NCBI GenBank assembly: GCA_046330315.1
Contig: JAXLSZ010000010.1
Span: 62,001-126,000, forward strand
Direction: 5' to 3'
DNA from: JAXLSZ01 sp046330315
GTDB taxonomy: Bacteria; Actinomycetota; Thermoleophilia; Solirubrobacterales; 70-9
Length of the DNA: 64,000 nt
The notes below the pieces were generated by a model. It was not told the origin of the DNA, did no database searches, and worked only from the letters and a program-made list of their open reading frames with translations. Each line of letters opens with the position of its first letter. The first letter of the stretch is position 1. This document shows, piece by piece, positions 50,836-59,375 of this stretch. Position numbers and translations under genes: made by a program.

Positions 50836-51776
50836 ATGATCCCGGTGATCGGAAGAAGGGCCGTGCTGGCCGCCATCCCGCCCGCCGAGGCGATCGAGCG
50901 CACCCGCACGGCATTTGTGCGCCACGCCGAGGGCGAGTGGACAATGCCGGCCAAGGTCTACCTCGAGAGCCCGCCGGGTGACTTCAGGGCGATGCCCGCG
51001 CGCGGCGACGGGCTGGCGCTGCTCAAATGGGTGACCTCCTTCCCGGCCAACCCCCAGCGCGGGCTTCCCGTGGTCACGGGGTCATCCTGCTCTCCGACGC
51101 CGAGACCGGCGCCGAGCTGGCGGTCATCGACTGCCGCTCGGTCACCTGGCTGCGCACCGGGGCGGCCGCGGCCCTCTCGGCGGTCGCACTCGCGGCGCCC
51201 GGGCACCGCTCGGTGGGGGTGATCGGGTGCGGCGCCAACGGAGCCTGGGCGGCCCGCTGCCTTGCCGCAGCGGGTTTCGGGCCCGGCGTCTGCCACGACG
51301 CCGACGCCGAGGCCGCGGCGGGTCTCGCCGGGGAGCTCGGTTGGCGGCCCGGCGAGCGCGGCGAGGCGGCCGCCCAGCCTGTGGTCGTCACCTGCACGCC
51401 CGGCGACCGCCCGGTGGTCCTGCGCTCCGACCTGCGGCCCGGGCAGCACCTGGCGGTACTCGGCGCCGACGCCCGCGGCAAGCGGGAGGTCGAGACGGAG
51501 GTGCTCCGCCAAAGCCGCCTCTTCTGCGACGAGTGGGAGCAGGCCTCCGGCGGCGGCGAGATCGCCGCGGCGGTGGAGGCCGGCGGGGTGCGGAGAAGCG
51601 ACGTCACCGAGCTCGGTGACGTCCTGCGCGGCAGCGCCCCCGGGCGACTCGACGGCGCCGAGGTGACCCTGTTCGACTCGACGGGCCTGGCGATCCAGGA
51701 CCTGGGGATCGCTGCGGCGCTGTACGAGGCCTGGAAGCGCGGCGAGGTGGATGCTCAGACGGTCGAGCTGCGCTGA
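50836..51776 (+). pseudogene. Ornithine cyclodeaminase / alanine dehydrogenase-like gene, frameshifted
   Basis: Residues encoded from ATG 50836 ('IPVIGRRAVLAAIPPAEAIE', 'GEWTMPAKVYLESPPGDFRA') are the N-terminal half, with the substrate Lys in MPAKV. The remainder ('VILLSDAETGAELAVIDCRS', 'SVGVIGCGANGAWAARCLAA', 'VTLFDSTGLAIQDLGIAAAL') is in the next frame. The switch lies in the GGGG run at 51078-51081; one added G restores a continuous protein of about 313 residues reading GLPVVTGVILLSDA. NAD-binding GxGxxG-like and the DSTGLAIQD motif are intact. It is a recent inactivation, a phase-variable tract or an assembly error. Confidence 0.85.
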
Positions 51777-51779
51777 GGC

Positions 51780-51930
51780 CCGCCCGCCGCGCGCCTGCCG
51801 CGCCGAGCCCAGCCCCGCCCTCCGGCCCCGCGCCCGCCGCGCCGAGCCCAGCCCCGCCCGCCGGCCCCGCGCCCGCCGCGCCGGGCCGAGCTCCGCCCGC
51901 CGGTCCCGCGCCCGCCGCGCCGAGCGTCCC
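51780..51930. repeat. 39-bp tandem repeat, about 3.6 copies
   Basis: GCCGAGCCCAGCCCCGCCC starts at 51802 and 51841, with diverged copies at 51880 and 51919. The array fills most of the gap after the cyclodeaminase gene. The remainder (51931-52016) shows no gene. Confidence 0.8.
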
Positions 51931-52016
51931 TGAGTACCCCTTCCAGCAGCAACTCCGGGACGTTCGGTGGGTTGGGGCCGAGCTGCGGCGCGGGGAGTCG
52001 CCCCCGGGGCCCGCTC

Positions 52017-53294
52017 TTATTTCCACCGCATCAGGCGCCGCTCGATCAGGTAGTAGCTGAGCGCCGCGCAGGCGATCGTCAGGCCCACCGTCGCCAGCAG
52101 GAGCATCGGGAACGAGCCTGCCTCCCACCAGCCCGGAAGCCCGAGGTCGACCAGGCCCAGGATGATCGGGTAGTGGTAGAGGAAGATGCCGTAGGAGATC
52201 AGGCCCAGCCACGCCAGGACCGGGTGGCGGGCGGCGCGGCGCACCCGGTCCCTGCGGTCCCCTCCGAAGACCCCGGGAAGGATCGCCAGGACCCCGAGCA
52301 CCCCAGCCAGCGCGTAGGCGGCCAGGTACTCGGAGGTGGTGATCCCGACCGGAGCGGCCAGCAGGGGCCCGGCGCTGAGCATCAGCCCGCCGGTGAGCAG
52401 GAAGACGCCCAGCGCCCCGGCCCAGAGAGCCCCCGGGTGATCGGCGATCCAGGACACCGCCCGGGGCCGGGACCCGCGCTGCTGCACCCAGACCGAGAGC
52501 GCCGCAATCGCCATGCCGAGGCCGAACCACCAGGCCCTCCCGAGCGGCGAGAAGAAGAACCACTTGTAGGTGGAGGCGCCGCTGAACCCGGCCTGGATGT
52601 AGAAGGAGATCGCCGCCAGGGCCGCCAGGACGGCGAGCTCGATCGAGAGCCAGCGCCTCCGGAGCCGCGAGGTCAACCAGGCCATCGCGAAGGCGAACAC
52701 CGGCAGCCAGGCGTAGAAGGCGACCTCGATCGCGAGGCTCCAGGTCGGCGAGATCCCGCAGACGAGCTGACCGACCCCGACGCAGTCGGCGCCGGGCTGG
52801 TAGATCGGGTAGTTCTGCAGCAGCCCGTAGTAGACCCACCAGTTGCCGCTGAACACGCCGCTGATCGGGGTGACGATCGCCAGCACCGTGAGCGCGACCC
52901 AGTAGGCGGGCATGATCCGCAGGAACCGCCGGCGCGCGTACACCAGGACGGGAGCGGACGGGGTCCCAAGCACCCGGGCGCCGAGCATCGGCCGGTACAG
53001 CAGGAAGCCCGAGAGCAGGAAGAAGACGGGCACCCCGACGTCGAGGTGGCTGACCAATGGCCAGTACCAGTTCCCCGACGCGCCACCCCAGATCGCGCAG
53101 TGGACGGTGACGATCGAGAGAGCGGAGACGGCGCGGACCGAGTCGAGCACGGGAAACCTGGGGTTCCCCGACGGGGGGGCGACCACGTCGGGGACCGAAC
53201 CCGCGGCGCGGGCCGAAGCCGGCCCTCCGTGCCGGCCCGCCGCGGCGGCCGCGTCGGCGGCGGGCTCGCGAGAGGCCGTGGCGGGCGCGTCCAT
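52017..53294 (-). CDS. Acyltransferase-3 (OafA-like) membrane protein, copy 1
   Basis: A 425-residue protein from ATG 53294. A disordered Ala-rich N-terminus (1-45) leads to about ten helices. 'VLDSVRAVSALSIVTVHCAI' carries the invariant R and H of the family, 'VPVFFLLSGFLLYRPML' and 'YARRRFLRIMPAYWVALTVL' are diagnostic, and 'LGLISYGIFLYHYPIILGL' is the late-helix signature. It transfers acyl groups to extracytoplasmic glycans or lipids. Two relatives lie at 56499 and 57770. Confidence 0.92.
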   Translation of the reverse strand: MDAPATASREPAADAAAAAGRHGGPASARAAGSVPDVVAPPSGNPRFPVLDSVRAVSALSIVTVHCAIWGGASGNWYWPLVSHLDVGVPVFFLLSGFLLYRPMLGARVLGTPSAPVLVYARRRFLRIMPAYWVALTVLAIVTPISGVFSGNWWVYYGLLQNYPIYQPGADCVGVGQLVCGISPTWSLAIEVAFYAWLPVFAFAMAWLTSRLRRRWLSIELAVLAALAAISFYIQAGFSGASTYKWFFFSPLGRAWWFGLGMAIAALSVWVQQRGSRPRAVSWIADHPGALWAGALGVFLLTGGLMLSAGPLLAAPVGITTSEYLAAYALAGVLGVLAILPGVFGGDRRDRVRRAARHPVLAWLGLISYGIFLYHYPIILGLVDLGLPGWWEAGSFPMLLLATVGLTIACAALSYYLIERRLMRWK

Positions 53295-53300
53295 CGCTCG

Positions 53301-54869
53301 CTAGAGCGGGATGTTGCCGTGCTTGCGCTTGGGCTGGGAGACCCGCTTGCTCGCCAGCGTGCGCAGCGCCCGGATCAGCTTGGGCCGGGTGTGGCGGGGC
53401 TCGATCACGTCGTCGATGTAGCCGCGCTCGGCCGCCGAGTAGGGGTTGGCGAAGTGCGCCTTGTAGTCGTCGATCAGCTTCTGGCGGCGCTCGTCGGGAG
53501 TGGGCGAGGTCTGCAGGTCGCGGCGGTAGATGATGTTGACCGCGCCCTCGGGCCCCATCACCGCCACCTCCGCGGTGGGCCAGGCGAAGTTGAAGTCCGC
53601 AAGCATGTGCTTGGAGTTCATGACGTCGTAGGCCCCCCCGTAGGCCTTGCGGGTGACGACGGTGAGCTTCGGCACCGTCGCCTCGGTGAAGGCGTAGAGC
53701 AGCTTGGCCCCGTGGCGGATGATCCCGCCCCACTCCTGCGAGGTGCCGGGCATGAAGCCGGGCACGTCGGTGAAGGTGACCAGGGGGATGTTGAAGGCGT
53801 CGCAGGTGCGCACGAAGCGGGCCGCCTTCTCGGAGGAGGCGATGTCGAGCACCCCCGCAAGGTGCATCGGCTGGTTGCCGACGATCCCGACCGGGTACCC
53901 GTCGAGGCGCGAGAAGCCGATCACGATGTTGCGGGCGAAGTGCTCCTGGACCTCGAAGAAATCGCCGTCGTCGACGATCCGGGAGATCACCTCGCGCATG
54001 TCGTATGGCTTCGAGGGGTCGTCGGGCACCAGCGTGTCCAGCTCGGGGTCCTCGCGGTCGGGGTCGTCGTAGGGCTCGACCCTGGGGGGCGTCTCGAGGT
54101 TGTTGAGCGGCAGGAACCCCATCAGGTAGCGGACGTCCTCCAGGCACGTCTCCTCGTCCTCGGCGGCAAAATGCGCCACCCCGGACTTCGAGTTGTGGCT
54201 CATCGCCCCGCCCAGCTCCTCGAAGCCGACCTCCTCGCCGGTCACCGTCTTGATCACCTCGGGGCCGGTGATGAACATGTGCGAGGTCTCCTTGACCATG
54301 AAGATGAAGTCGGTCATCGCCGGCGAGTAGACCGCCCCGCCGGCGCAGGGCCCCATGATCAGGCTGATCTGCGGGATCACGCCGGAGCACTGGACGTTGC
54401 GAACGAAGACGTCGCCGTAGGCCCCCAGCGAGACCACCCCCTCCTGGATTCGCGCGCCGCCGGAGTCGTTGATCCCGATCACGGGCGCCCCCACCTTGGC
54501 GGCCAGGTCCATGACCTTGCACATCTTCTCGGCCATCACCTCCCCCAGGGAGCCGCCGAACACGGTGAAGTCCTGGCTGAAGACGAAGACGGTGCGGCCG
54601 TCGATCGTCCCGTGGCCGGTGACCACGGCGTCCCCCCAGGGCCGGCGCTTCTGCATCTCGAACTCGTAGGTGCGGTGGCGGACGAAGGTGTCGAGCTCCT
54701 CGAAGGAGCCGGGGTCGAGGAGCTTCTCGATCCGCTCCCGCGCGGTCAGCTTCCCCTTGGCGTGCTGCTTGGAGACCGCCTCCTCGGAGGCCGAGTGGAC
54801 CGCCTGCTCGCGAAGCTCCTGCAGGTAGGCGAGCTTCTCCTCGTGGGTAACGGGGTTGCGCTCTCGCAT
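53301..54869 (-). CDS. accB: Propionyl/acetyl-CoA carboxylase carboxyltransferase beta subunit
   Basis: A 522-residue crotonase-fold enzyme from ATG 54869. N-terminal carboxyltransferase domain: 'KLTARERIEKLLDPGSFEEL', 'VIGINDSGGARIQEGVVSLG', 'IMGPCAGGAVYSPAMTDFIF'. C-terminal domain: 'LVTFTDVPGFMPGTSQEWGG' and 'RKAYGGAYDVMNSKHM', where Asp after GGAY favours propionyl-CoA. It works with the biotinylated alpha chain (39722) and possibly the epsilon-like protein (50519). A Pro-rich gene lies directly upstream. Usually annotated accB or pccB in actinobacteria. Confidence 0.95.
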   Translation of the reverse strand: MRERNPVTHEEKLAYLQELREQAVHSASEEAVSKQHAKGKLTARERIEKLLDPGSFEELDTFVRHRTYEFEMQKRRPWGDAVVTGHGTIDGRTVFVFSQDFTVFGGSLGEVMAEKMCKVMDLAAKVGAPVIGINDSGGARIQEGVVSLGAYGDVFVRNVQCSGVIPQISLIMGPCAGGAVYSPAMTDFIFMVKETSHMFITGPEVIKTVTGEEVGFEELGGAMSHNSKSGVAHFAAEDEETCLEDVRYLMGFLPLNNLETPPRVEPYDDPDREDPELDTLVPDDPSKPYDMREVISRIVDDGDFFEVQEHFARNIVIGFSRLDGYPVGIVGNQPMHLAGVLDIASSEKAARFVRTCDAFNIPLVTFTDVPGFMPGTSQEWGGIIRHGAKLLYAFTEATVPKLTVVTRKAYGGAYDVMNSKHMLADFNFAWPTAEVAVMGPEGAVNIIYRRDLQTSPTPDERRQKLIDDYKAHFANPYSAAERGYIDDVIEPRHTRPKLIRALRTLASKRVSQPKRKHGNIPL

Positions 54870-54893
54870 CCGATGGGAGTCTATGGCGGGCGC

Positions 54894-55340
54894 TCAGGCG
54901 TTGCTGAAAGGCCGCTTCCGCGGCTCGGCGAGGTCGTCCAGCATCCGCTCGAGCGCCTCCCGGTCGAAGCCGCTCCGTGGCCCGGCGGCGATCGCCACCC
55001 TGGTCCCGAATCCCTTCTCGGCGAGGGTGACCTCGACGTCCTCGGAGTTGAGCCGCGGCTCGGCGGAGATCAGCTCCACCACCTCGGGCTCGGACTTGAC
55101 CAGAGTGCGCGCCACCCGAATCTCCCCGGCCGGGGGAGGCGGGGGACTGGGGTCCGGCCCGGAGGCCGGAGCGGCGGCCGGCATCTGCGGGTCCGGCCCG
55201 GAGGCCGGAGCGGCGGCCGGCATCTGCGGGTCCGGCCCGGGGACCGGAGCGGCGGCCACGGCGGCGCCCGGCCCGGGCTCCGGGTGGGCCTCGGCGCCTG
55301 CCGCCGTCTGGGGTCTTGGCCGTCGCCTGAACAGCCTCAT
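54894..55340 (-). CDS. Pro/Ala-rich protein upstream of accB
   Basis: A 148-residue protein from ATG 55340, 24 bases upstream of accB. The first half is a low-complexity Pro/Ala region with a 13-residue repeat (PASGPDPQMPAAA). The second half (about 72-148) looks folded: 'VARTLVKSEPEVVELISAEP', 'RLNSEDVEVTLAEKGFGTRV' and 'FDREALERMLDDLAE'. Position suggests an accessory to the carboxylase, but it lacks the epsilon-subunit pattern. No family recognised. Confidence 0.65.
   Translation of the reverse strand: MRLFRRRPRPQTAAGAEAHPEPGPGAAVAAAPVPGPDPQMPAAAPASGPDPQMPAAAPASGPDPSPPPPPAGEIRVARTLVKSEPEVVELISAEPRLNSEDVEVTLAEKGFGTRVAIAAGPRSGFDREALERMLDDLAEPRKRPFSNA
55151..55262 (-). repeat. 39-bp in-frame tandem repeat
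   Basis: GGTCCGGCCCGGAGGCCGGA-type units begin at 55151, 55190 and 55229 (period 39). They encode the PASGPDPQMPAAA repeat of the gene at 54894. Confidence 0.85.
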
Positions 55341-55527
55341 CGCTGGGCGGTTTCCACCGCGGCCGCCGCGTTCCTGCCCCTCCGAGCGGCTGGCAGCGAA
55401 CCTTCATCGCCGCGCGGCGGGTCGAGCGGCCCGGCCCCCGGGGCGGCGGTCCGATCGCCCCCCGCGGCGGTCCGATCACCCCGGGCGGCGGTCCGATGGC
55501 CCCCCGGGCGGGTTGTAGCTTTCGACC

Positions 55528-56502
55528 GTGAGCCGAGCCCTCCCGACCGCCATCGTCTTCGCACTGCTCGCCTGCCTGGGGGCGTCGCCCGCCGCCGCCG
55601 AGACGGCGACCGGGCCGCCGGTCGTTCCCGAAATCGGCCGCGCGATGGCGAAACGGCTTTCCCACGAGCTTCGCGAGGCCAGGTCCCACGGCAACCGCGT
55701 CCGGGTCTTCGAGAAGGTCGGCGACTCGATCAGCTGGAGCACCTCGTTCCTCACCGGCCTGGCCTGCCATCCCGAGCGCCTGACGAGGCGATACGCCTAT
55801 CTCGACCGCACCCTTCGGTTCGTCCGCAGGGCGCGGTTCCGGCCTGCCTACACCGAGGTCTACTGCGGCGTCGCCGACTCCTTCAGCCGCAACTCGGCCG
55901 CCACCCACGCCGGGACGCTCTCCAGCTGGCCGACCACCCCTGGCTCGACCTACTCTGCGGAATGCCGGCCGACCGAGACCCCGATCGGCTGCGAGACGCG
56001 GGTTCTCCGGCCGGCCTTTGCGATCGTCATGCTGGGGACCAACGACGCCGCATGGCGGCGACCGGCGGACATGGTGACCGGCTACCTCTCCGACATCGTC
56101 ACCGAGCTCAGGCGCCGACACGTCGTCCCGATCCTCGAGACGATCCCCCCGCACCGCAACGACCCCGTCGCCGAACAGCTCGTCGAGGAGTACAACCGCG
56201 GCCTGATCCGCCTTGCCCGCGAGCGACACCTCCTGCTCGTCAACTACTGGCGGGCGCTTCGGAGGCCCAACCTTCTCGACGGGGGTCTCTGGATCGACGG
56301 GGTCCACCCCAACGTCGCCGGGGTCCCGGCCAGCGCGGTGCCCCTGCTGTGCATCCCGAAGTGCAAGCCCTTCGACTTCAGCCCCCACGGGCTTCGCTAC
56401 GGCTACAACCTGCGCAACCTGGTCACGCTCCAGACGCTTCACCGCGCCCTCGCGGTGACCGGCCATCTGGGGCCCCGCCGCTCGTCCGGCCGCGCCCCTT
56501 AG
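55528..56502 (+). CDS. Secreted SGNH/GDSL hydrolase
   Basis: A 324-residue protein from GTG 55528 with a signal peptide (residues 5-24, ending PAAAE). 'FEKVGDSISWSTSF' carries the catalytic Ser (block I GDS), 'FAIVMLGTNDAAWRR' the block III GxND, and 'GLWIDGVHPNVAGVP' the block V Asp/His. Six or more cysteines suggest disulfides in the exported protein. Flanked by acyltransferase-3 genes, it may remove or transfer acyl groups on the same polymer. Its last 4 bases overlap the convergent acyltransferase. Confidence 0.9.
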   Translation: MSRALPTAIVFALLACLGASPAAAETATGPPVVPEIGRAMAKRLSHELREARSHGNRVRVFEKVGDSISWSTSFLTGLACHPERLTRRYAYLDRTLRFVRRARFRPAYTEVYCGVADSFSRNSAATHAGTLSSWPTTPGSTYSAECRPTETPIGCETRVLRPAFAIVMLGTNDAAWRRPADMVTGYLSDIVTELRRRHVVPILETIPPHRNDPVAEQLVEEYNRGLIRLARERHLLLVNYWRALRRPNLLDGGLWIDGVHPNVAGVPASAVPLLCIPKCKPFDFSPHGLRYGYNLRNLVTLQTLHRALAVTGHLGPRRSSGRAP

Positions 56503-57767
56503 GTGGACTCGAGGTCGTAGCGGCGCTTCAGCAGGCCCCTGATGCGCTGGTACTTCAGCCTCAGGATGGGGCGCTCCAGCAGGTAGTAGCTCGCGGCCGC
56601 GCAGGGAATCGTGGCCAGCAGGGTGAGGAGGAAGACGACGGCGAACGGCGTGCTGCTCTTGTCCAGCTTCAGCGTGAAGGCGTAGTGCCAGAGGAAGATC
56701 CCGTAGGAGATCAGGCCGATCCAGGCCACCAGTCGATTGCCGAGAACCCGCGAGACGGGACCCCTGACGCTTCCCGAGAGCACCGCCGGGGCCACCAGCA
56801 GCAGGGCGACGGCCCCGAAGGCGAGGTTGTTGAAGGCCTGGTCGCTGCGGTCGAAGAGGAACGGCGTGCCCGGCAGCAGGATCGCGAGCGCCGCGTAGAG
56901 CGCGGCGGCGCAGATCCACAGCGCGCCCGGGCGCCGGCTGAGACCGGCGATCGCGCGCGAGCCGCTCCCGGCGAGCCCCACCGACACCACCGCCAGCCCC
57001 ATCCCCAGGGAGAACCAGTAGAAGGTGCCGAGAACGCTGTATGCGAACCAGGGGCTCGTGAACGGCGCCTGCCCGCTGAACCTGAGGGCGAAGGAGAGCG
57101 CGGAGAGCGCGGCGAGGACCGCCAGCTCGGTCCGCGCCCAGGAGCGCACCGCGAGCTTGCGCAGCACCCAGCCGAACCCGATGGCGTAGAAGGGAAGAGC
57201 CACGTAGAAGGTCAGCTCGACCACGAGGCTCCAGGTGTTCGCGAGCCCGCAGTCGAACGGGGCGCTCCAGCAGCCGGTGGTGCCGTAGAGGCCGGGGGTG
57301 TCCAGCAGCAGGTACTGGTGCCAGGGCTCGCTGGGGGGCCCGCCGCTGAGGCCGGGGACGATCAGCATCACGGTCGTGATCAGCCAGTAGGCGGGGTAGA
57401 TGCGCAGGATCCTGCGCTTCGCGTAGTCGCCCACGGAGGGCGCCTCCGCCCCTCCCGCCCGGTGGGCGATGAAGGGCCGGTAGAGCAGGAATCCGGATAT
57501 CACGAAGAAGATCGTCACCCCGATGTTGAGGTGCGCCAGCATCCTGTCCGGGAGCGACTCCCCGTATCCGCCGCTCGCCGCCACCCAGGAATGCAGCGCG
57601 ACGACGCTGATCACGGCGATCGCCCGCAGCCCGTCGAACAGCGGGAACCTGGGGTGGCGAGGGGGCGGCGCGACGGCGTCGGGAGCCTCCCGACCCCCTT
57701 CCAGGGGGCGCCCGGGCACCGCTCGCCGAGCGCTGTTCTCCGGAAGGGTGTCGGTTGCCTGCACCAT
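56499..57767 (-). CDS. Acyltransferase-3 (OafA-like) membrane protein, copy 2
   Basis: A 422-residue protein from ATG 57767; a longer reading would run into the next gene and is rejected. Disordered N-terminus to about 45, then about ten helices. 'LFDGLRAIAVISVVALHSWV' has the family R and H, 'IGVTIFFVISGFLLYRPFIA' and 'AKRRILRIYPAYWLITTVML' follow, with 'IGLISYGIFLWHYAFTLKL' near the end. It is closest to copy 1 by eye and lies directly downstream of copy 3 on the same strand. Confidence 0.92.
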   Translation of the reverse strand: MVQATDTLPENSARRAVPGRPLEGGREAPDAVAPPPRHPRFPLFDGLRAIAVISVVALHSWVAASGGYGESLPDRMLAHLNIGVTIFFVISGFLLYRPFIAHRAGGAEAPSVGDYAKRRILRIYPAYWLITTVMLIVPGLSGGPPSEPWHQYLLLDTPGLYGTTGCWSAPFDCGLANTWSLVVELTFYVALPFYAIGFGWVLRKLAVRSWARTELAVLAALSALSFALRFSGQAPFTSPWFAYSVLGTFYWFSLGMGLAVVSVGLAGSGSRAIAGLSRRPGALWICAAALYAALAILLPGTPFLFDRSDQAFNNLAFGAVALLLVAPAVLSGSVRGPVSRVLGNRLVAWIGLISYGIFLWHYAFTLKLDKSSTPFAVVFLLTLLATIPCAAASYYLLERPILRLKYQRIRGLLKRRYDLEST

Positions 57768-57769
57768 GC

Positions 57770-59089
57770 TCAGGGAGCCGCCGCCGAATGCCGGTAGCGG
57801 CGAACGTACTGCTGGGCGCGGAGGCGGACGGGCCGCTCCACGAACCGCATCGACAGGTACCCCCAGGCGACCGAGACGGGCACCACGATCCCGCACCAGA
57901 CCAGGGCGGCGCGGAGGGTGCCGTGGGGCATTGCGAACAGCCGGGCCAGGTAGGTGATCACGACCAGGTGGATGAGGTAGATCCCGTAGCTGATGTCACC
58001 GAGCCATCTCGCGGGACGGTTCGAGAAGAGGCGCTGCCGGGCCCGCGAGGCCAGCGCCGTGGAGAGCATGAACACGCCGAGCACGCTGGTGAAGGAGAGG
58101 GCGGCGATGGGCGAGTGCCTGATCGATGCGGGCTTGGCGATCGCCACCGCCACGACCACGCAGGCCAGCGCGGCGATCGCCGCGAGCTGGATCCGGTCAG
58201 CGTGGCGGGGGAGGGACCGGAACCGCCGCCTCTCGTGAACCATCACGTAGAGCCAGGCGCTGGTCATGCCGACGCCGAAGGAGAAGGCCCAGTAGGGGAA
58301 CTGGATCTCGGCGTCCCGCAACAGGTTGGTCATCGTTTCGGGCGATACCGAGCCGCCGAACGCGGCCACCAGGGAGTCGAAGTTGTTGAAGAAGAGCCTC
58401 CAGGCGACCGCGATCGCGGCGGCGATGACGAGGCCCACGAAGGGCCGGCGGAAGTACTGGGTCGCGAACAGCACCAGCACGACGTAGAAGATCACGTCGG
58501 CGGACAGCGTCCAGATCGCGCGGTTGATCTCGAAGCCGATGAAGTACTGGTTTCGCACGAACTCCGCCGGGACCTCCAGCGTCGTGAAGGTGAGCCCGAT
58601 CTCGGTGGCGCCGGGGAAGCGGATCGGAGGCGAGAGGGGGACCGCGACGATCAAGACCAGCATCAGGACCAGGACCAGCCAGTAGGCGGGGACCAGGCGT
58701 GCGGCCCTTCTGATCGCGAAGGCCTTGACCGAGCCCAGGTCTCCGTTCCTCGCGGCCACGGGCAGGAACATCACGAAGCCGCTGACGATGAAGAGGGCGT
58801 CGAGGCAGCTCTCCCCCGGGTCGCTGGCCCAGAGCAGGAGCTGGAACCTGTTTCCGGTGGGACCCCAGGAGAGGGCGGCGTTCTGCAGCGCATGGAGGAT
58901 GACGATCGCCAGGATCGCGTAGGCGCGATAGCCGTCGAAGACCGGGACGATCGGGATCCCCGCCGACGCTCGCCGCTCCTTTCCCGGATCGCGGGCGTCC
59001 CCGCCCGCGGTGGGCTGATCCTCCGCCCGCGGCGATCGCTCCCCCGTCGAAACCGGTCCGTCCCGCCCTGTCCGCTGCGCCGTCTTCAA
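57770..59089 (-). CDS. Acyltransferase-3 (OafA-like) membrane protein, copy 3
   Basis: About 439 residues if TTG 59089 is the start; this gives the same 45-50-residue disordered lead as its relatives, but upstream in-frame ATGs near 59221 and 59233 cannot be excluded. 'VFDGYRAYAILAIVILHALQ' carries R and H, 'CLDALFIVSGFVMFLPVAAR' and 'AIRRAARLVPAYWLVLVLML' are diagnostic, and 'LGDISYGIYLIHLVVITYLA' ends the helix set. It is more diverged than copies 1 and 2. Two bases separate its stop from the next start, so copies 3 and 2 are probably co-transcribed. Confidence 0.85.
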   Translation of the reverse strand: MKTAQRTGRDGPVSTGERSPRAEDQPTAGGDARDPGKERRASAGIPIVPVFDGYRAYAILAIVILHALQNAALSWGPTGNRFQLLLWASDPGESCLDALFIVSGFVMFLPVAARNGDLGSVKAFAIRRAARLVPAYWLVLVLMLVLIVAVPLSPPIRFPGATEIGLTFTTLEVPAEFVRNQYFIGFEINRAIWTLSADVIFYVVLVLFATQYFRRPFVGLVIAAAIAVAWRLFFNNFDSLVAAFGGSVSPETMTNLLRDAEIQFPYWAFSFGVGMTSAWLYVMVHERRRFRSLPRHADRIQLAAIAALACVVVAVAIAKPASIRHSPIAALSFTSVLGVFMLSTALASRARQRLFSNRPARWLGDISYGIYLIHLVVITYLARLFAMPHGTLRAALVWCGIVVPVSVAWGYLSMRFVERPVRLRAQQYVRRYRHSAAAP

Positions 59090-59375
59090 TGCCCGGGCCG
59101 GCCGGGCACGCCTGCGCGGCGCTGAGCGAGGCCCCCCGGCGAGCTGGGCCAAACTGAGCCTGCCATCGGCTGAACAATAGGGGTGATCGGGCCCGCTGTC
59201 GCGCCGCGGAGGGGTCGGCATCCCTGCGCCCATCGCGGTCGCGGGCCGGCCCGGCGCCTGCGGGGCGGGGCTGCGCTTGCGGGGCGTGCCACCGCGGCTG
59301 GTCGGTCCGGCCGTGTGGGAGACTTCCCCGCGGCAGGAGGCCAAGGCGAGCCGAGCGAGCGGTGGTGCCTGAATC

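Noticed and set aside
51604..57797. Very long open frames on both strands (over 1700 codons) across the acyltransferase/accB region
   Set aside because: They are out-of-frame shadows of well-recognised genes. Their translations are Arg/Gly/Pro-rich without domains, as expected at this GC content.
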